From Prochlorococcus sp. AG-442-N17 (GTDB lineage Bacteria; Cyanobacteriota; Cyanobacteriia; PCC-6307; Cyanobiaceae), in assembly GCA_003212375.1 (NCBI GenBank), contig QCPY01000001.1:62001-126000 (forward strand): a stretch of 64,000 nt of DNA, in the 5' to 3' direction. Position 1 is the stretch's first letter; each line of letters begins with the position of its first letter. The notes below the pieces were generated by a model, which saw nothing but the letters and a program-made list of their open reading frames with translations, made no database searches and had not been told where the DNA came from. Below are positions 41,028-52,309 of this stretch, one piece after another. Made by a program: the position numbers and the translations under genes.

Positions 41028-42245
41028 TTATGGATCTATCCATTTCCCATCATCTTTAATAAGTCGAATTAAAGCGTCAACCCCTTCATCCTCAGGCACT
41101 CTTTTAATCTCTTCTTTTCTTCTGTAAAGAGCAATAGTCCCTTTTCCTTTTCCTACATAGCCGTAATCAGCATCTGCCATTTCTCCAGGACCATTTACTA
41201 TACATCCCATAATCGCGATATCTAAACCTGTCAAGTGGGAAGTAGCGTTTCTAACTTTGTCTACAACTTCCTCAAGATTAAAAAGAGTTCTTCCGCAGCT
41301 GGGACAACTGATATATTCAACCATTGTTTTTCTGAGTCCTAAAGATTGCAAAATTGAATAGCAAACTGGTATTTCCTTTTCTGGAGCTTCTGTTAAAGAA
41401 ACCCTGATAGTATCTCCTAATCCCTCTGCCAAAAGCGTTCCTATTCCAGCAGTACTTTTAATCCTTCCATAATCACCGTCTCCAGCTTCAGTCACTCCTA
41501 AATGTAAAGGATAGTTATATCCTTCTGAGTCAAGCCTATCTGCGATCATTCTGTAAGCTGCCATCATGACTGGAGCTCTGGAAGCTTTCATAGAAATAAT
41601 TATGTTATGAAAATCAAGCTCATCACAAATTTTGACGAACTCCATCGCAGATTCTGTCATACCTAATGGCGTATCTCCATAAGTAAAAAGCATCCTCTCA
41701 GATAGAGAGCCATGATTAACTCCAATCCTTAGTGCTTTGTTTTCAGCCTTTAAAACTTCAACTAAAGGGGTAAATCTTTTAAGTATTGTTTGTTTAATAG
41801 TTTCAAATTCAACATCTGTATATTCAGTTCTTGTAGGGTCTGATTTTTCAAACACAAACAATCCAGGATTAATCCTTACTTTATCAACATGTTTTGCAAC
41901 CTCCATTGCAATTTTCATGCCATTATGGTGAACATCAGCTACCAAGGGTGTGTTGATATTATTTTCTAATAATTTTGCTTTTATATCTCCTACTGCTTTT
42001 GCGTGTGCTAAAGAAGGGACAGTTAATCTTACTATTTCACAACCTACATCATGAAGTCTCTTGATAGCTAAGTAAGCATTGTCGACATTCATAGTATCTT
42101 CATTTATCATCGATTGCACTCTTACTGGATAATCACTTCCAATAGCTACATTACCAACCATTACTGTTCTAGTAATCCTTCTCTCAATATGAGTTGAATA
42201 TCTTTTGGAGAGACTATTAACCTCTTTTGATTGAGTTAATGACAT
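41028..42245 (-). CDS. ispG: 4-hydroxy-3-methylbut-2-enyl diphosphate synthase
   Basis: [11 protein letters not shown], '[13 protein letters not shown]', '[21 protein letters not shown]'. Confidence 0.97.
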   Translation of the reverse strand: MSLTQSKEVNSLSKRYSTHIERRITRTVMVGNVAIGSDYPVRVQSMINEDTMNVDNAYLAIKRLHDVGCEIVRLTVPSLAHAKAVGDIKAKLLENNINTPLVADVHHNGMKIAMEVAKHVDKVRINPGLFVFEKSDPTRTEYTDVEFETIKQTILKRFTPLVEVLKAENKALRIGVNHGSLSERMLFTYGDTPLGMTESAMEFVKICDELDFHNIIISMKASRAPVMMAAYRMIADRLDSEGYNYPLHLGVTEAGDGDYGRIKSTAGIGTLLAEGLGDTIRVSLTEAPEKEIPVCYSILQSLGLRKTMVEYISCPSCGRTLFNLEEVVDKVRNATSHLTGLDIAIMGCIVNGPGEMADADYGYVGKGKGTIALYRRKEEIKRVPEDEGVDALIRLIKDDGKWIDP

Positions 42246-42279
42246 TAAAATTTTTGATATTCAAAAAGGATTCACTAAA

Positions 42280-42783
42280 TTATACGGCATATAGTTTACC
42301 ACTTACATTATCTAAGTCCTTTAATGTTAGTTGGTAAGGTTTATTAATTTCTTTTGAAGGAAATCTCAACAAATAAGATGGATGAAAAATTACCATAATT
42401 TCTCTCCCATCTTTCTTAATCCATTGACCTCTTAAATTACTTATGGGATCTTTAACTTCTAAAATAGCTCTCATAGCTGTCGAACCAGTAAGCAATATAA
42501 ATTTTGGATCAACTAGCTTTATTTGTTGTAATAACCAAGGTTTATGAATATTAATTTCTTTAGCAGTGGGTTTTCTATTATTTGGTGGACGACATTTAAT
42601 TACATTACAAAAATAAACATCCTCCTTATAGTCAATCCCTGTTTTTATCAATAATTCGTTTAATAACTTACCGGATTTTCCTACATATGGTTTTCCTTCT
42701 AAGTCTTCCTGTGCTCCAGGAGCCTCACCAATTATTAACAAATCTGCAAATACACTTCCACGCCCAATGACTAACCTTTTCAC
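42280..42783 (-). CDS. uracil-DNA glycosylase family 4-like protein, N-terminally short
   Basis: GEAPGAQEDLEGKPYVGKSGKLL, VYFCNVIKCRPPNNRKP, HPSYLLR; GTG start. Confidence 0.88.
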   Translation of the reverse strand: MKRLVIGRGSVFADLLIIGEAPGAQEDLEGKPYVGKSGKLLNELLIKTGIDYKEDVYFCNVIKCRPPNNRKPTAKEINIHKPWLLQQIKLVDPKFILLTGSTAMRAILEVKDPISNLRGQWIKKDGREIMVIFHPSYLLRFPSKEINKPYQLTLKDLDNVSGKLYAV

Positions 42784-42926
42784 AAATAATAAAACATAGA
42801 TATTTTTTATCTTAAGAACTCAAAACATGAAAATAAAATAGATTAAGAAAATGAACTAAATTAAACCATTATGTGATACTTTTACTTATTGTAAATTTAT
42901 GCATTTGTCATTATTAAAAGTCATAT

Positions 42927-44123
42927 TTGAAAAGTTATAAGTCAATGAGTCAAGTTAATTTATCTCAACGGGTACTTTCAATTGAGCCTTCTCTTACACT
43001 GCAGATAAGTGCCAAAGCAAATCAATTATCTGCAGAAGGAGTAGATATTTGCAATTTAAGTGCAGGAGAACCTGACTTTAGTGCCCCAAAAGAAGTTATA
43101 GAAGCTACAAGTAAAGCTATATTTGATGGATTTACAAAGTACGGGCCCGCAGCGGGCAATTTAGATCTCCGAAAAGCAATTGCAAATAAACTACAAATTC
43201 AAAAAAATTTAAATATTGAATTTGAAAATGTAATGGTCACAAATGGCGCTAAGCAAGCAATATATAATCTTTTCCAAGTTTTGTTAAATGCTGGAGACGA
43301 AGTTATTATTCCTTCTCCATACTGGTTAAGTTATCCCCAGATGGTTAGGTTGGCTGGTGGAAAGCCAATCTTTACAAATTCTTCTGCTGAAGATGGATTT
43401 AAAATAAATATAAAAGACTTGAAGTCTAAAATCTCCTCAAAAACTAAATTTATAATTATTAATTCTCCCAATAACCCTACTGGAAGAGTTATGTCAAAGG
43501 AAGAATTATTGCAAATTGCCAATTTAGCAAGAGAACATCCAAATATCAATATTCTTTCTGATGAGATTTACGAGCTAATCCTTAAAAAAGAATTTAAACA
43601 CCACAGTTTATCTTCATTAGCAAATGACTTAAAAGATAGGATTTTTATAATAAATGGGTTTGCGAAAGGATGGGCTATGACTGGCTGGAGGATAGGTTAT
43701 TTAGTAGGTCACAAAGATGTAATCAAAGCATCTTCAGCATTACAAAGTCAAAGTACAAGTAATGTTTGCTCTTTTGTTCAAAAAGGTGCTTTAGAGGCTT
43801 TAAAAATTAAAAATGAATTTTTCTCAATGATAAATTGCCATTATGATCAAAGAAGAAGTCTTCTCTATGAGGGCCTTAAGAAGATAAACGGGATTTATAT
43901 TGAAGAACCGAATGGGGCATTTTACGCATTTCCAAGATTACCTAACTCCTCAATAACTTCTGTTGATTTCTGCAATAAAGCTATTCAAGATTACGGATTA
44001 GTTGTTGTACCTGGAAAAGCATTTGGGGCTGATCAATGTATTAGGATATCTTGTGCAGCTTCGGAGATTAAAATAAAAGATGGATTAGAAAGATTTGAAA
44101 AAGCGATCTCTGAATATTATTGA
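42927..44123 (+). CDS. aspC: pyridoxal-phosphate aspartate aminotransferase family
   Basis: NSPNNPTGRVMSKEEL, SDEIYE, NGFAKGWAMTGWRIGY PLP-lysine region. Confidence 0.93.
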   Translation: MKSYKSMSQVNLSQRVLSIEPSLTLQISAKANQLSAEGVDICNLSAGEPDFSAPKEVIEATSKAIFDGFTKYGPAAGNLDLRKAIANKLQIQKNLNIEFENVMVTNGAKQAIYNLFQVLLNAGDEVIIPSPYWLSYPQMVRLAGGKPIFTNSSAEDGFKINIKDLKSKISSKTKFIIINSPNNPTGRVMSKEELLQIANLAREHPNINILSDEIYELILKKEFKHHSLSSLANDLKDRIFIINGFAKGWAMTGWRIGYLVGHKDVIKASSALQSQSTSNVCSFVQKGALEALKIKNEFFSMINCHYDQRRSLLYEGLKKINGIYIEEPNGAFYAFPRLPNSSITSVDFCNKAIQDYGLVVVPGKAFGADQCIRISCAASEIKIKDGLERFEKAISEYY

Positions 44124-44136
44124 TTATCAACTAGTT

Positions 44137-45030
44137 ATGTTGAATTTAAAAAATCTCATATTAAGTACATCTCTATTATTTTCTATTTTTTCATCACCTG
44201 TATTTTCAAATCCCAAAGTTTTAAAAGTTGGAGCAATACCTGATCAAAACCAAGATATTTTGGACAAAAGATTTAATTTATTTTCAAAAGAATTATCCAA
44301 ACAATTGGATGTAGAAGTTAAATACATTCCTGTTATTAATTATGTTGCAGCAGTAACTGGATTTAGAACTAAAGATTTAGATTTAGTTTGGTTTGGCGGT
44401 TTATCAGGAGTTCAAGCAAGATTACAGTCTCCTAATTCAATTGTCATAGCTCAAAGAGATATTGATAAGGAATTTAAAAGTGTTTTTATAGTAAACAAAA
44501 ATTTAGAGCTTAACCCAATTTCAAACATTAAAGGACTTAAAAAACTAAAGAATTTAAGATTTACTTTTGGCTCTGAAAACTCAACTTCTGGAAGATTAAT
44601 GCCAGAATATTTTTTAAATCAAGCAGGGATAGAGATTAAAGATTTTAAAGGAAAGAAAGCAGGTTTTAGTGGGAGTCATGATGCCACTATAGCTTTAGTT
44701 AATAGTGGGGCATTTGATGTTGGAGCTTTAAATAAACAAGTTTGGGAAAACAATTTTAAAAATAATTCCAAAAGAACAAGTAATTTAAAATTATTCTGGA
44801 TCACCCCAGAATATGTTGACTATCATTGGTTAGCTCAAGGGGATCTTGACAATAGATTCGGGGAAGGGTTTATAAAACAACTTAAATCAGTAATTCTTAA
44901 CTTAGATATAAATCAAAAATCGCATAAACAGATATTAGATATGTTCAACGCAAAAAGATTTATAAATGCAGAAGCAAAACAGTATAAAAATATTGAGGAC
45001 ATCGGGAGGAAATTAAATAAAATTAGATGA
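44137..45030 (+). CDS. phosphonate/phosphite-type ABC transporter substrate-binding protein (PhnD-like)
   Basis: Signal peptide, 'LKVGAIPDQNQDILDKRF', 'FTFGSENSTSGRLMPEYFL'; start moved from 44095 to the Met before the signal peptide. Confidence 0.82.
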   Translation: MLNLKNLILSTSLLFSIFSSPVFSNPKVLKVGAIPDQNQDILDKRFNLFSKELSKQLDVEVKYIPVINYVAAVTGFRTKDLDLVWFGGLSGVQARLQSPNSIVIAQRDIDKEFKSVFIVNKNLELNPISNIKGLKKLKNLRFTFGSENSTSGRLMPEYFLNQAGIEIKDFKGKKAGFSGSHDATIALVNSGAFDVGALNKQVWENNFKNNSKRTSNLKLFWITPEYVDYHWLAQGDLDNRFGEGFIKQLKSVILNLDINQKSHKQILDMFNAKRFINAEAKQYKNIEDIGRKLNKIR

Positions 45031-45767
45031 ATAATACTATCTTAGAATTAAAAAATATATCTTATAAATACAAAAATAATCTGATCCTGAATAAAGTAAA
45101 TTTAAAAATAAATTCAGGGGAGAAAATTGCACTTTTAGGTAAAAGCGGATCAGGAAAAACAACTCTTATATCAGTGCTTAATGGCACTATAAAGCCTACT
45201 CAAGGTGAAGTTAAATTATTCAATAAAAGTTTCGATGAATTGGATAGAAAGCAGAAACGAAAGATAACAACTATTTGGCAAGATTTAAGACTAATAGAAG
45301 ATCTCTCAGCAGAACAAAATGTTAACTGTGGACTACTAGCGGAAAACAATTTTTATTTCGCTATTAAAAATTTGCTAAATATATGTTCCTTTAATAAGGC
45401 GCATAAATATATGCAATTATGTAGACTTCATAACTCTATTTACGACAAAAAAATCAGAAAACTATCTGGGGGACAAAAACAAAGGGTGGCTATAGCTAGA
45501 TCATTAATTCAAGGAGCGCATATTTTACTTGCAGATGAGCCTTTTAATAATTTAGATCCTAAATTGATAACAACAATTAAAAACCTACTACTAGAAAATG
45601 TAGATAAAAATAATACAAAAAAATCCCCAAAAACAACATTAGTTTCATTACATAGATTAGATTTTCTTAACGATTTCGATAAAGTTATTGGAATAAGGGA
45701 TGGTAAAATTTTTTTTAATATTAAGAGAACTAACTTAAAGCAGCTTCATTTAGACAAAATATATTAA
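45027..45767 (+). CDS. PhnC-like ABC transporter ATP-binding protein
   Basis: [36 protein letters not shown]. Confidence 0.9.
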   Translation: MNNTILELKNISYKYKNNLILNKVNLKINSGEKIALLGKSGSGKTTLISVLNGTIKPTQGEVKLFNKSFDELDRKQKRKITTIWQDLRLIEDLSAEQNVNCGLLAENNFYFAIKNLLNICSFNKAHKYMQLCRLHNSIYDKKIRKLSGGQKQRVAIARSLIQGAHILLADEPFNNLDPKLITTIKNLLLENVDKNNTKKSPKTTLVSLHRLDFLNDFDKVIGIRDGKIFFNIKRTNLKQLHLDKIY

Positions 45768-45771
45768 TTAG

Positions 45772-47274
45772 TTGAATAATTTAAAGTTAAACTATACCTC
45801 ATTATCTTTTCTTCCAATTTTGGTTAGCATACCTTTAGGGTATCAATTATTAACCAATATTCATTTTGGAGGATTTGAATTATTCGAAGAATTCTTAATT
45901 TCTGCCTTTAATCCGAAGATCAATAATGAAATTATTATTACCGTAATTAATCGATTAAATGAAACTATCTTAATTAGTTTTTTAAGTTGGTTAGTGAGTA
46001 TTATTTTTGGAGCCATTTTAGGAATATTATCTTCAAAGATTTTTTATAAAATCTTTAATATTCCAAATTTTTTCTACAGCATAATAAAGGGTTTTCTAAC
46101 AATAATTAGATCTATTCATGAAGTAGTTTGGGGAATACTATTAATGCAAATATATGGCATAAATTTTTCAATAGGAATAATAGCTATATGTATTCCTTAT
46201 ATCGCTGTAAATTCAAAAGTATTTGCTGAACAATTAGAAAATATTGAACACAAAAGTTTTGAATCTATAAATCAAATAAATGCGCCTAAATTTTCTTCTT
46301 TATTAACTTTAATATGGAATCCAATAATAACTACATTTAAAAACTTTGGTATATATCAATTAGAGTGTTCAATAAGAAGTACTGTAATTTTAGGACTTTT
46401 TGGGATTGGAGGAATAGGTACTAGCATTTTTTTATCTTTCCAGACTTTAAATTTTAGAGAGTTATGGACTTACTTATGGTCCTTAGCAATATTCATAATT
46501 GTTTCTGGATCAATATTCAAAAAAATAAAATTTAATAAAATAAATAAAATCCTATCTATTTTTTTTATTGCAGTTTTTTTCATAACAATTTTATTTTCTT
46601 TTTCATATTTTCTTTATTATATTTTTAATAATAATTTTGAAAATTTTAATTATTTTAGTTCTCTATTTAAATCAAGCTCAGATTTAGGATTACTTTATTT
46701 CTTAAAACTTATATTGGAAACAATAATTTTAAGTCTTTTATCAACAGGAATCGCAATTAGTCTCCCTCCATTACTAATAGGAATTTTTAACAATAATACT
46801 TCTAAAATTCTTATAAAAATTTTTGCTTTTTTATTACGTTTAATACCTACACCTGTAATACTTCTAACTTTATTAACTTTTAACAATCCTTCCTTATCTT
46901 TAGCAGCTTTAACATTAGGTCTTCATAACGCTGGCATTACTAGCAAATTACTTTTTACAAATCTAGATAGCCAAGATAAGAAAAAATATATTGCAATGAA
47001 ATCTTTAGGAATATCAAAAAAGACTAGTTGGCTTTTGGGTTTATTTTCTCAACAAGCAAAAAGTTACTTAGCATATTGTGCTTACAGATCTGACATAATT
47101 ATTAGAGAAACTGCAATTGTTGGGGTTATTGGAAGTGTTGGTCTTGGATGGCAATTGAGAGAATCACTAAGTTCCTTTGCATGGCAAGAAGTAATATTAG
47201 TTTTGATAGCTTATAGCTCTATCGCAATAGTTGGCGAATTAATAAATGGTAAAATCAAAAATAGTTTAACTTGA
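45772..47274 (+). CDS. PhnE-like ABC permease, two fused permease halves
   Basis: 500 aa with two permease blocks (IHEVVWGILLMQ.. and RLIPTPVILLTLL../GVIGSVGLGWQLRES); TTG start. Confidence 0.82.
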   Translation: MNNLKLNYTSLSFLPILVSIPLGYQLLTNIHFGGFELFEEFLISAFNPKINNEIIITVINRLNETILISFLSWLVSIIFGAILGILSSKIFYKIFNIPNFFYSIIKGFLTIIRSIHEVVWGILLMQIYGINFSIGIIAICIPYIAVNSKVFAEQLENIEHKSFESINQINAPKFSSLLTLIWNPIITTFKNFGIYQLECSIRSTVILGLFGIGGIGTSIFLSFQTLNFRELWTYLWSLAIFIIVSGSIFKKIKFNKINKILSIFFIAVFFITILFSFSYFLYYIFNNNFENFNYFSSLFKSSSDLGLLYFLKLILETIILSLLSTGIAISLPPLLIGIFNNNTSKILIKIFAFLLRLIPTPVILLTLLTFNNPSLSLAALTLGLHNAGITSKLLFTNLDSQDKKKYIAMKSLGISKKTSWLLGLFSQQAKSYLAYCAYRSDIIIRETAIVGVIGSVGLGWQLRESLSSFAWQEVILVLIAYSSIAIVGELINGKIKNSLT

Positions 47275-47322
47275 TTTGTAAGAATAATTTGTTGAATCAA
47301 GTAATTATTTTACCCAGTTATA

Positions 47323-47967
47323 GTGATTAGTTTACCAAAACAGCTAGTTGTAATTGGAGATAGCTCAGTTTATGGATGGGGAGATAATGAAGGTGGCGGA
47401 TGGTGTGAGAGGCTTAGAAAAGATTGGTGCAATAACCAAAATGGGCCAGTTATTTATCAACTTGGCGTTAGGGGAGATGGGATAGAAAAAGTTTCATCTA
47501 GATGGGAAAAAGAATGGTCATCTAGAGGAGAAACGAGAAGAAATAAACCTAAAGCAATCCTACTAAATGTTGGTCTTAACGACACTGCCGCAATTGGCCA
47601 AAAAAATGGAAGGCATCAATTAGATATAGATGGATTTGAATATGGATTAGAGAGGCTAATTAATGAAATGAAATCTCAAACAAATGTCTTTGTTATTGGT
47701 CTTACACCAGTTGATGAGAACAAAATGCCCTTCGCAGGATGTTTATGGTACTCAAATGATTTTTGTAATTCTTATGAAAGGAGAATGGAGAAGGTATGCC
47801 TCAATCAAAATGTCCCATTTCTTCCTACTTTTAGAGAAATGTACTCTGACAAAAGGAGTAAAAATTGGATTACGAATGATGGAATTCATCTTAATTCCGA
47901 AGGTCATTTCTGGATTTTCCAAAGACTGAAGAGCTGGGAGATTCTTACAAAATGGAAGGAATCATAG
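47323..47967 (+). CDS. SGNH/GDSL hydrolase-type esterase
   Basis: VIGDSSVYGWG, LLNVGLND, NDGIHLNSEGH. Confidence 0.85.
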   Translation: MISLPKQLVVIGDSSVYGWGDNEGGGWCERLRKDWCNNQNGPVIYQLGVRGDGIEKVSSRWEKEWSSRGETRRNKPKAILLNVGLNDTAAIGQKNGRHQLDIDGFEYGLERLINEMKSQTNVFVIGLTPVDENKMPFAGCLWYSNDFCNSYERRMEKVCLNQNVPFLPTFREMYSDKRSKNWITNDGIHLNSEGHFWIFQRLKSWEILTKWKES

Positions 47968-47983
47968 GTTTTTCCAAATATTT

Positions 47984-48727
47984 TTAATTTAAAAAATATG
48001 AATATGAAATAAGAGAAAAAATAGCCAAAACTGAAGCAATACTTGTCTGAATAGCATTTACCAATTCATTACTTAATTTATATTTGTTTTGAAATTTAGC
48101 ACCAATAATACTTTCAGAAAGTGTTGCAAAGAATCCAGAAACTAGGACAACTATAAAATGATATTTTGTAGAAATAATTGATAGACGAAGCATTATAAAA
48201 GCCATAAATATTGATCCAAAAATACTTGCTAAAGTTCCTTCTAGACTTATTCCTCCTTCAGTTCCTCTCTCAACCTTTTTAAGTGAAGTAATTAAATAAG
48301 TGTCTTTCCCAAATCTTTTTCCAATTTCACTACCAAAAGTATCCGCCAACTTTGCTGAAAAACTTGCAGCAAAACCTACTTTAAAAAAAACTTCGTTGGC
48401 AGGATTAAATTTAGTCATCATAGCAAGAACTAATCCTGTAGCTGCAGAGCCCCATACATTTTCAGGACCTCTTCTCCCACCTCTTTTTTCAGCTATTCCT
48501 TGTTCTTTTTTAAATTTATAACCTATTTTAGTTACGAGAGATCCAAATAATAAATAAAACACAACTGACATCCAACCCTGCCATGACAAGCATCCCCATA
48601 AAATAGATCCTAAAACTCCAGCACATATCCATCCCCCTTTAGTCATCAAAGGGACTCTACAAAATAAATAAATTAGAATGAAATTGACAAAAAAACCTAT
48701 TACAAAATCACTATAAATAAAATTCAT
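47984..48727 (-). CDS. DUF92/TIGR00297 membrane protein
   Basis: 'KLADTFGSEIGKRFG...GTEGGISLEGTLAS'. Confidence 0.82.
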   Translation of the reverse strand: MNFIYSDFVIGFFVNFILIYLFCRVPLMTKGGWICAGVLGSILWGCLSWQGWMSVVFYLLFGSLVTKIGYKFKKEQGIAEKRGGRRGPENVWGSAATGLVLAMMTKFNPANEVFFKVGFAASFSAKLADTFGSEIGKRFGKDTYLITSLKKVERGTEGGISLEGTLASIFGSIFMAFIMLRLSIISTKYHFIVVLVSGFFATLSESIIGAKFQNKYKLSNELVNAIQTSIASVLAIFSLISYSYFLN

Positions 48728-48739
48728 ACTTTTAATTAA

Positions 48740-49507
48740 TTAATACAAATCATCACGCCATTGACTAAGTATAGAAGTTGCATTTACCGCAGCCGTTGAA
48801 GTTCTTAAAATAGTTTCTGAAAGTTTCACAAAAGGAATACTATTTTTAACAAAAAATTGAATTTCATCTTTTGACCAACCTCCTTCCGGTCCAATCGCGT
48901 TCCATATTATTGCACCTTCCTTATTATCAAAAAGATTTTCCTTTTTTGTTAACCAATGTTTTAAGTTCTCTGAACTATTATTTCGCGTAACAGAGATAGA
49001 AATTATATTTTTAGAATCTCTAGAATCTATCCAATCTATTAAATTAACCCCATTTAATATGCTTGGTCTCCATAATCTTTCACTTTGTTCAACTGCTTCA
49101 TTAACTATCGAATTCCATCTTAAAAATTTTTTTGAAAAGTTAGAAATTTTTTTAACTTGTCTTTCAGAAAATAAAGGTTGAATAAAATCAATACCTATTT
49201 CAGTGCACATTTTAAGAATATCTTCAAAGCCGTTTTTAGGAACAACCACAGCTATCCCTAAACTAAACTTTTCCTTTTCTTTAAAAACATAAGGGTTATC
49301 AATATTTTTTATCTCTACGAAATTATTCTCTAAATTCTTTGCTCTCCATAATGAACCTTGACCATTAGTTATAAATATTTCTTTCCCAATTTTTATTCGC
49401 ATTACTTTATTTAAATAGTGCGCTTCATCTTTTGTAAGTTTTAAATTCTTATTCTTGTTACCAATTATTCTCTCGTTATGAATAAGTAGTCTTATTAAAT
49501 CATCCAT
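48740..49507 (-). CDS. rsmE: 16S rRNA (uracil1498-N3)-methyltransferase
   Basis: IGPEGGWSKDEI, LRTSTAAVNA. Confidence 0.92.
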   Translation of the reverse strand: MDDLIRLLIHNERIIGNKNKNLKLTKDEAHYLNKVMRIKIGKEIFITNGQGSLWRAKNLENNFVEIKNIDNPYVFKEKEKFSLGIAVVVPKNGFEDILKMCTEIGIDFIQPLFSERQVKKISNFSKKFLRWNSIVNEAVEQSERLWRPSILNGVNLIDWIDSRDSKNIISISVTRNNSSENLKHWLTKKENLFDNKEGAIIWNAIGPEGGWSKDEIQFFVKNSIPFVKLSETILRTSTAAVNATSILSQWRDDLY

Positions 49508-49515
49508 ATATAAAA

Positions 49516-49959
49516 TTAATTTTTGAAAACCAAATCTTCATGTTCCTCGATTGACCAATCACTATTTTCACCCCCAATTATTAGTTCATCAATTTTTACA
49601 TAATTATTAGATATCTCATTTAAGGCATTTATTAAAATATCGATAGAAAGAGAATCAGAAGTACCAAAATCCACCCAACATCTAGACCAAAGATTTTGAT
49701 ATTCCATAACCCCTAAATTATGCATCAATGCTGGGAGGGAGGATTCTTTTTGTGCATTATCATATGACATCCAACTTAAATCGGAACCTTCTTCATGAGT
49801 TTGTAAATTCTCTGAATTAAAACCACCTAACCTACCTAAGACGTACCAACTATCAAAAACACCATCTAAATAATTTTTTTCTGCTTCAGTTGGAATTTCA
49901 AAAAATTTTATCCAAATCCAACAATTGAAAGGATCAACTTCTCTAAATACAATATTCAT
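49516..49959 (-). CDS. DUF3531-like protein
   Basis: 'VFREVDPFNCWIWIKFFEIPTEAEKNYLDGVFDSWYVLGRLGGFN'. Confidence 0.75.
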   Translation of the reverse strand: MNIVFREVDPFNCWIWIKFFEIPTEAEKNYLDGVFDSWYVLGRLGGFNSENLQTHEEGSDLSWMSYDNAQKESSLPALMHNLGVMEYQNLWSRCWVDFGTSDSLSIDILINALNEISNNYVKIDELIIGGENSDWSIEEHEDLVFKN

Positions 49960-50042
49960 TTTTAATGTTAGTTTTTTTGCTCTATTATTATTATAAGTTG
50001 GTTAATCAAAGTTTAAAATTTATACCCAAAACTAAATTAATA

Positions 50043-50690
50043 ATGCTTGATTTAAAAAAAATAACATATCAGCCTCAAACAGGAAATAAAAAAATACTTG
50101 ATGATATTAGTTTCAATGTTCATGAAAATGAACTCATATTGATTTGCGGGAAGAGTGGTTCAGGTAAAACAACTTTACTAGAAATAATAAGTGGACTAAC
50201 TATTCCCCAAAAAGGAAAAATTACTTGGAAAAATAAAACTATTTCTGCGAGGCAAAGAAGATGGATAAGTGGAGTAGTATTTCAATTTCCAGAGAGGTAC
50301 TTTTTAGGAACAACAATTGGGAAAGAATTACAAATTGGCCATAAAAATATGAGAGAAAAAAATATAGATATAGTTTTACAAAAAGTTGGATTATCTAATA
50401 TAAATTTAACCCAACCACCTGAACAATTGAGTGGTGGGCAACAAAGAAGATTAGCTGTAGCAGTTCAACTTTTGAGAAATCCATCAATTCTTCTACTAGA
50501 TGAGCCCACTGCGGGACTTGACTGGTCAATGAAAAATGATGTTAAAAATTTAGTTCTCAATCTCAAAAATAAAAATACAATAATAATAGTTACTCATGAA
50601 CCCTCATTATTCAAGGGGATAACTTCTAAAATAATAAATATTGATAGAGGTAAGATTAAGAAATTATTGATTGAAAATCATGGGCGATAA
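50043..50690 (+). CDS. ABC transporter ATP-binding protein
   Basis: [39 protein letters not shown]; likely start at MLDLKK rather than 49965. Confidence 0.9.
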   Translation: MLDLKKITYQPQTGNKKILDDISFNVHENELILICGKSGSGKTTLLEIISGLTIPQKGKITWKNKTISARQRRWISGVVFQFPERYFLGTTIGKELQIGHKNMREKNIDIVLQKVGLSNINLTQPPEQLSGGQQRRLAVAVQLLRNPSILLLDEPTAGLDWSMKNDVKNLVLNLKNKNTIIIVTHEPSLFKGITSKIINIDRGKIKKLLIENHGR

Positions 50691-51582
50691 AATAGTCCGC
50701 GCAACTGCCGCTAATGGAGGAATAAGATTAATTGCAGTTTTAACAACAGATTCTTCTGTGGAAGCTAAAAAGAGGCACGGGTTATCTTATTTAACAACAT
50801 CCATACTAGGTAGAGCTTTTAGTGCCTCGCTTCTTTTAGCCAGTTCGATGAAAGTAATGCATGGACGAGTTACTTTAAGAGTAAGGTCCGATGGTCCTTT
50901 AAAGGGATTAATAGTAGATGCTGGGAGAGACGGCAAAGTTAGAGGTTATGTAGGTAATCCAGATTTGGAATTAGATTTAGTAAAAACTAAATCTAATCAA
51001 TATTCATTTGATTTTACCCAAGCATTAGGAACAGGATATTTAAATGTTATTAGAGATAATGGTTTTGGAGAACCTTTTACTAGCACTGTTGAGTTAGTTA
51101 ATGGAAATATTGCAGAAGATTTAGCCTCTTATTTATATCACTCTGAGCAGACTCCCTCTGCTGTATTTATTGGGGAAAAGATTCAAAATAAAGATATTAT
51201 TTGTAGCGGGGGATTTTTAGCACAAGTTTTGCCAAAAAAAGATACTGATCCCTTATTAGTTTCATTGCTTGAAGAAAGATGTAAAGAAATCAATACTTTT
51301 AGTGAGGACTTATTTAAATCAAAAGATAATCTCCTTTCATTAATAAAAAATATTTTTCCAGATATTGATGATGATTCAATTTCAGAGAAAGCTCGAACTC
51401 AAGAAGTTAGATTTGAATGCAGGTGTTCTAGGCAAAGAAGTTTGAATGCAATGAAAATGCTTGATAACAATGAATTACAAGATATTCTCAAAAATGAAGG
51501 CAAAGCAGAATTAGTTTGCGAATTTTGTAAGAATAAATATTTAATTAATTTTGAAGAAATTAAAGGGATGATTAAAAATTAA
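50680..51582 (+). CDS. hslO: 33 kDa chaperonin Hsp33
   Basis: C-terminal CRCSRQR...CEFCKNKY zinc centre. Confidence 0.95.
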   Translation: MGDKIVRATAANGGIRLIAVLTTDSSVEAKKRHGLSYLTTSILGRAFSASLLLASSMKVMHGRVTLRVRSDGPLKGLIVDAGRDGKVRGYVGNPDLELDLVKTKSNQYSFDFTQALGTGYLNVIRDNGFGEPFTSTVELVNGNIAEDLASYLYHSEQTPSAVFIGEKIQNKDIICSGGFLAQVLPKKDTDPLLVSLLEERCKEINTFSEDLFKSKDNLLSLIKNIFPDIDDDSISEKARTQEVRFECRCSRQRSLNAMKMLDNNELQDILKNEGKAELVCEFCKNKYLINFEEIKGMIKN

Positions 51583-51583
51583 T

Positions 51584-52258
51584 TTAAAGGAATATCACTC
51601 CTATCCACAAAATGATCATTGCTGGTAAACTTTGAATTTTTTGAATTGACAGAGAATTATTAGAAATTTCTTGAATAAACGAATTAGTTTCAAATAAACC
51701 ACCAAATATTAATCCTATTGAAAGGAATGTCACACTCCAACCTAAAGAACTAATAAATCTTTTTCCTGATTTAATTTGAATATAAGTAAGTATTAATGTT
51801 GAAATAGAGAGAAGTAATCTATTGTAAGAATTAGGACTTATTAAAAGTAATATTAAGAATAAAAAGCCGACAGACAATTTGATTGAAAGATTATCAAAAG
51901 AAGGAGCGTTTATTTTTGGCAGTCTATATTCTTTTGAATTATTAAAGCTATTTTTTAAATTTTTTATTTTTGATAACAGGGGGAAATCATTATTAATGAG
52001 TTTATTAATTTGTTTTTCTTTCTTAGAAGCATTTTTAGCTTCTAAACTAACACTGCCTGATTGTCTTGCTTTCAAACTACCCATTAACAATTGATCAAAA
52101 GATGATTCGATTTTTGCCTTAAGTATCAAATCATCCCCAGCTTCCTTAACTTTAATATCTCTCGCTTTCTGGATATCCTCAAAATCAGCACTTTCATTAA
52201 TTCCCAATATTTCATAGGGTGTTTTCTCAAGATTGTTTTCGTTTTTATTAGAATCCAA
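51584..52258 (-). CDS. CPP1/DnaJ-like membrane protein
   Basis: 'TPYEILGINESADFEDIQKARD' plus C-terminal TM segments. Confidence 0.72.
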   Translation of the reverse strand: MDSNKNENNLEKTPYEILGINESADFEDIQKARDIKVKEAGDDLILKAKIESSFDQLLMGSLKARQSGSVSLEAKNASKKEKQINKLINNDFPLLSKIKNLKNSFNNSKEYRLPKINAPSFDNLSIKLSVGFLFLILLLISPNSYNRLLLSISTLILTYIQIKSGKRFISSLGWSVTFLSIGLIFGGLFETNSFIQEISNNSLSIQKIQSLPAMIILWIGVIFL

Positions 52259-52309
52259 TTTGTTTTTATGATGTTAATAGATTAACCAATTCTATTATCC
52301 TTTAGGACT

